A stretch of DNA of 8,386 nucleotides from Spirochaetaceae bacterium (lineage in GTDB: Bacteria > Spirochaetota > Spirochaetia > SZUA-6 > Bin103): the NCBI GenBank assembly GCA_028818385.1, contig JAPPNY010000239.1, positions 1-8,386 of the forward strand, read 5' to 3'. The notes under the pieces are model-generated. The model ran no database searches and had not been told where the DNA came from. It was given only the letters and a program-made list of their open reading frames with translations. Of the stretch, positions 6,432-8,386 are shown one piece after another. Positions within the stretch are counted from its first letter, which is position 1. The number at the start of each line of letters is the position of its first letter. A program made the translations under genes and the position numbers.

Positions 6432-7325
6432 TTATAGGGCCTTGCGGATTCCACCCACGAAGATGCGGTGCAGCGAGGGGGCGACCACCTCGAAGCGGCG
6501 CACGCGCACGCGGTCGACCAGGAGCTTGAGTATCTGCTCCGGCGCGACCCCCTCGGCCGGCTCGATCTCGACGTAGTTGGGATAGCCGGTCAGGCCGGCC
6601 ACCAGCGGGTCGCCGCGCAGGAAGCCGGCGTCGCCGTCCAGCTCCACCTGGATGCTGCCGGTGCCGAAGCGGTCCTTGACCTCGCTCAGCCGGCCCTCCA
6701 CCACGGTCCGGCCGCGGTCGATGATGTGCACGTGCTCGCAGATCCGCTCCGCCTGGTCCATCAGGTGGGTGGAGAACAGCACCGTCTTGCCGGCGCGGGC
6801 GAGCTCCATCAGCGCGCCGCGCAGCACGTCGGTGGACACCGGGTCGATGCCCGAGAACGGCTCGTCGAAGAAGACGATCTCCGGATCGTGCGCGACCGCG
6901 GCGATGAACTGCACCTTCTGCGCCATCCCCTTGGAGAGCTGCTCGACCCGCCGGTCGCGCCAGTCCGCCAGCTCGAACCGCTCCAGCCACGCGGCGATCG
7001 CCGCCGCCGAGCGCGCCGCCGGCACGCCCTTGAGCGCCGCCAGGTAGGTCAGCACCTCCCGCACCGTCTGCCGCTGGTACAGGCCGCGCTCCTCCGGCAG
7101 GTAGCCGATGCGCTCCTTGTCCGCCTCCGCCAGCGGCCGGCCGTCGAACAGCACCCGGCCCGCGTCCGGGGCCAGGATGTTCATGATCATGCGGATGATC
7201 GTGCTCTTGCCGGCGCCGTTGGGGCCCAGCAGCCCGAAGATCTCGCCCGGCTGTGCCCGGAACGAGACCCCGTCCACGGCCAGGTGATCGCCGTAGCGCT
7301 TCACGACCTCGCGAACCTCGATCAT
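6432..7325 (-). CDS. ABC transporter ATP-binding protein (NatA-like, DUF4162 C-terminus)
   Basis: Cytoplasmic nucleotide-binding subunit that powers an ABC-2 exporter. The 297-residue chain has every element in order: Walker A GPNGAGKST (34-42); a Q-loop region reading YLPEERGLY (75-83), with Glu where Gln is usual, as is common in the NatA-like subfamily; signature LSKGM (130-134); Walker B VFFDEP (151-156) with catalytic Glu155; and the H-loop His187 in STHLM. Residues about 210-297 resemble the DUF4162 tail of the same subfamily. ATG 7325 (MIEVREV) was preferred over an ATG at 7406, because the extra 27 residues show no family similarity. It is the first gene of a minus-strand set continuing with the desaturase and the permease. 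Sodium, drug or lipid export are all possible; the substrate is not determined by the sequence. Confidence 0.94.
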   Translation of the reverse strand: MIEVREVVKRYGDHLAVDGVSFRAQPGEIFGLLGPNGAGKSTIIRMIMNILAPDAGRVLFDGRPLAEADKERIGYLPEERGLYQRQTVREVLTYLAALKGVPAARSAAAIAAWLERFELADWRDRRVEQLSKGMAQKVQFIAAVAHDPEIVFFDEPFSGIDPVSTDVLRGALMELARAGKTVLFSTHLMDQAERICEHVHIIDRGRTVVEGRLSEVKDRFGTGSIQVELDGDAGFLRGDPLVAGLTGYPNYVEIEPAEGVAPEQILKLLVDRVRVRRFEVVAPSLHRIFVGGIRKAL

Positions 7326-7427
7326 GCGTCGCGCACTCTCTAAGGGTGTGTCCAGCGACTGAGGCCCGACAAGCGACCGATCGTCCCACAGGGGGAGAAC
7401 GAGCAATATCGACGAGACTCAAGTGAC

Positions 7428-7447
7428 GTCACGCCGGATCGCGTGAC
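7428..7447. promoter_or_regulatory. Putative antitoxin operator: GTCACGC-N6-GCGTGAC inverted repeat
   Basis: Perfect 7-bp arms (7428-7434 and 7441-7447) flank a 6-nt spacer, 24 nt before the antitoxin ATG. The first arm also overlaps a 10-bp palindrome, GTGACGTCAC (7423-7432), so GTGAC/GTCAC half-sites occur three times. Antitoxins of this class with an HTH domain commonly repress their own promoter by binding such symmetric sites. The same site could influence the divergent ABC operon starting at 7325. Binding is inferred, not shown. Confidence 0.5.
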
Positions 7448-7456
7448 AGATTCCGA

Positions 7457-7462
7457 TAGGGA
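7457..7462 (+). promoter_or_regulatory. Ribosome binding site AGGGAG of the antitoxin gene
   Basis: AGGGAG is separated by 9 nt from ATG 7472 and directly abuts GTG 7463. The spacing therefore decides for the ATG as the start of the antitoxin. Confidence 0.6.
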
Positions 7463-7471
7463 GTGGCGGTC

Positions 7472-7825
7472 ATGAGGCTGCAGGAGTTCGTCGAGGACGA
7501 GGTGTTCTCACCGACGCTGATCGCCGGCGCGCTGTGGACGACGAAGTCCGAGATCGCGAGCACCCTTGGTCTCGGGCAGGACGCGCTCTCCCGCGCCGCG
7601 CGGGTGCGGGCTCGGAAGACCCAGACCCGGTTGCGCGAGATGATGGAGATCCTGCACAGGGTGGAGGCGCATACCGGCTGCGCGACCCTCGTCGCCTATG
7701 CGTGGTTCCGATCCGAGCCGCTGCCCGGATTGGACGCGATGACACCCCACCAACTGGTACGCCGGGGACGGGCGGACCACGTCCATGCCTACCTTGACCA
7801 GATCACCGCCGGCGGGTACGCCTGA
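7472..7825 (+). CDS. MbcA/ParS/Xre-type antitoxin
   Basis: Small cytoplasmic antitoxin of the RES-Xre (MbcT-MbcA, ParT-ParS) toxin-antitoxin class. The 117-residue product has an N-terminal helical region with an HTH-like segment (about residues 24-48, TKSEIASTLGLGQDALSRAA) expected to bind operator DNA. Its C-terminal toxin-binding domain (about 63-115) has the diagnostic run of a Trp-containing helix, SEPLPGLDAMTPHQLV (81-96), and a final helix ending in GGYA. The size is typical of this compact subgroup and the frame is intact. The partner RES toxin should follow immediately, but only its 3' end remains, so this is now an orphan antitoxin. It could still regulate its own promoter through the upstream inverted repeat or neutralise a RES toxin encoded elsewhere. 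Confidence 0.88.
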   Translation: MRLQEFVEDEVFSPTLIAGALWTTKSEIASTLGLGQDALSRAARVRARKTQTRLREMMEILHRVEAHTGCATLVAYAWFRSEPLPGLDAMTPHQLVRRGRADHVHAYLDQITAGGYA

Positions 7826-7841
7826 GATTCCAGGGGTCGTC

Positions 7842-8045
7842 TGGAGGACCGTGATGTACCGCGGAGAAGTCCCGGCATCGCAGGCGCTCGCGGAGCGCCT
7901 GATCCGCGCCGGGTATGTCGGGATGCTGGTGCGGAGCTTCGCCGCCGGCGCCGGTACGGACGACCGCAATCTGGTGCTCTGGAGGTGGGGCGGCCGGCTC
8001 CCGAGCCGCGTGGCCGTGATCGACGACGAGCGGCGTCTGCCGTAG
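7842..8045 (+). pseudogene. RES-domain toxin remnant (C-terminal part only)
   Basis: RES toxins degrade NAD+ and are normally about 150-230 residues long. Here only the last ~68 codons are recognisable: a segment starting VWRTVMYRGEVPASQALAERL, then GYVGMLVRSFA, the strongly conserved NLVLWRW and the closing VAVIDDERRLP, ended by TAG at 8043-8045. The expected N-terminal half, with the GGRFN-type Arg motif and the Tyr and Glu of the NAD+ pocket, is missing. Only 16 nt separate the antitoxin stop from the remnant, so roughly 300 bases appear to have been deleted. The remnant should lack toxicity. An ATG at 7854 preceded by GGAGG (7843-7847, 6-nt spacing) could still allow translation of a 63-residue stub. 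The alternative, that this is a natural mini-RES protein, is less likely given the missing catalytic residues. Confidence 0.78.
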
Positions 8046-8386
8046 TTGCGCATCAGGCTTCTTGGACGGGTCTTCGGCGGCATCGAGGTCGACGGTTCCT
8101 GATTCTTCCGAGACCGGATCGGCAGCGAGCGCGCCGGAAAAAAGTCGAGAAATCGTGCCTCAGGGTCTTGACGGCAATGTGCGCCTGCGAGGTGGCACGC
8201 CACCGCACGTACCGGCCCCTTCCGGTCTCCCGGAAGCTCGGGCGCCCTTTCGGCCGCCCGGCACCCCCTTCAGCGCCCGCTGGGCGCGAATCAACTGCCC
8301 GTCCCGGACTGGTCAAGAAAGTCTATCTGAAAGAGCCTTTTGCAAAACCACCGAGATAGCCGGATTACTGAGAGGATAGAGGCCAA
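8046..8386. other. About 340 bases without a recognisable gene
   Basis: Open frames here on either strand give low-complexity Arg/Pro/Ser-rich translations with no motif I recognise. Small symmetries are present: GGTGGC-AC-GCCACC (8191-8204), a 10-bp palindrome TTTTGCAAAA (8338-8347), and CTATCT/AGATAG arms (8323-8328, 8354-8359) bracketing it. The last ~80 bases are more AT-rich and may be the promoter zone of a gene beyond the window. No tRNA, terminator with a T-tract, or insertion-sequence end is evident. Confidence 0.5.

Noticed and set aside
7326..7406. A longer ATPase starting at ATG 7406
   Set aside because: The additional 27 residues lack similarity to ABC ATPases, which normally begin a few residues before the first strand, as MIEVREV does.
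3856..7422. A single minus-strand open frame of 1188 codons
   Set aside because: It is a composite: it reads the ATPase and desaturase genes out of frame and gives Gly/Ala/Arg-rich filler there, coinciding with a true coding frame only over the permease N-terminal part. High GC makes stops rare.
7508..8203. A 231-codon minus-strand frame opposite the antitoxin and RES remnant
   Set aside because: It is antisense to conserved antitoxin and RES sequence and shows no domain.
8062..8379. A 105-codon plus-strand frame starting with TTG in the terminal region
   Set aside because: The translation is Ser/Pro/Arg-rich with no motif, and I see no ribosome binding site; overlapping frames on both strands look equally random.

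Overview
This is a GC-rich bacterial window holding eight intact protein genes, one frameshifted transporter gene and a toxin-gene remnant. A lipoprotein-type signal, a membrane di-iron desaturase and proteobacterial-looking Fic and MbcA/RES families point to a Gram-negative organism, most likely a high-GC member of Pseudomonadota or a similar environmental lineage. Nothing in the window fixes the taxon. There is no rRNA, tRNA, CRISPR array, transposase or phage gene.

Left part (1-2525): an AT-rich promoter patch precedes a complete Fic-domain AMP-transferase of class II architecture (inhibitory motif before the catalytic motif). It converges on a minus-strand gene for a coiled-coil PD-(D/E)XK nuclease-like protein. 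Stress, defence or signalling roles are plausible for both, but no partner is visible.

Middle (2585-3991): three plus-strand genes are tightly overlapped: a small putative lipoprotein with a conserved SLGCP-type domain, 5-formyltetrahydrofolate cyclo-ligase, and the fluoride channel CrcB/FluC. This is a housekeeping operon of folate recycling and fluoride export.

Right-middle (4017-7325, minus strand): a NatA-like ABC ATPase, a fatty acid desaturase and an ABC-2 permease are read in that order with gaps of 9 and 14 nt. The desaturase sits between the two halves of one ABC exporter, which suggests a linked membrane-lipid function. The permease is complete at both ends but is broken by a single-nucleotide frameshift near position 4800, either a recent mutation or an assembly error.

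Right end (7326-8386): divergent from the ABC operon is an intact MbcA/ParS/Xre-type antitoxin gene, with a perfect 7+7 bp inverted repeat upstream that could be its operator. The RES-domain toxin expected next survives only as its C-terminal ~68 codons, so the toxin-antitoxin pair is decayed to an orphan antitoxin. The final ~340 bases hold no recognisable gene.

I found no convincing wholly new system. The best leads are the desaturase inside the ABC exporter operon and the decayed RES locus, whose stub keeps a usable ribosome binding site.
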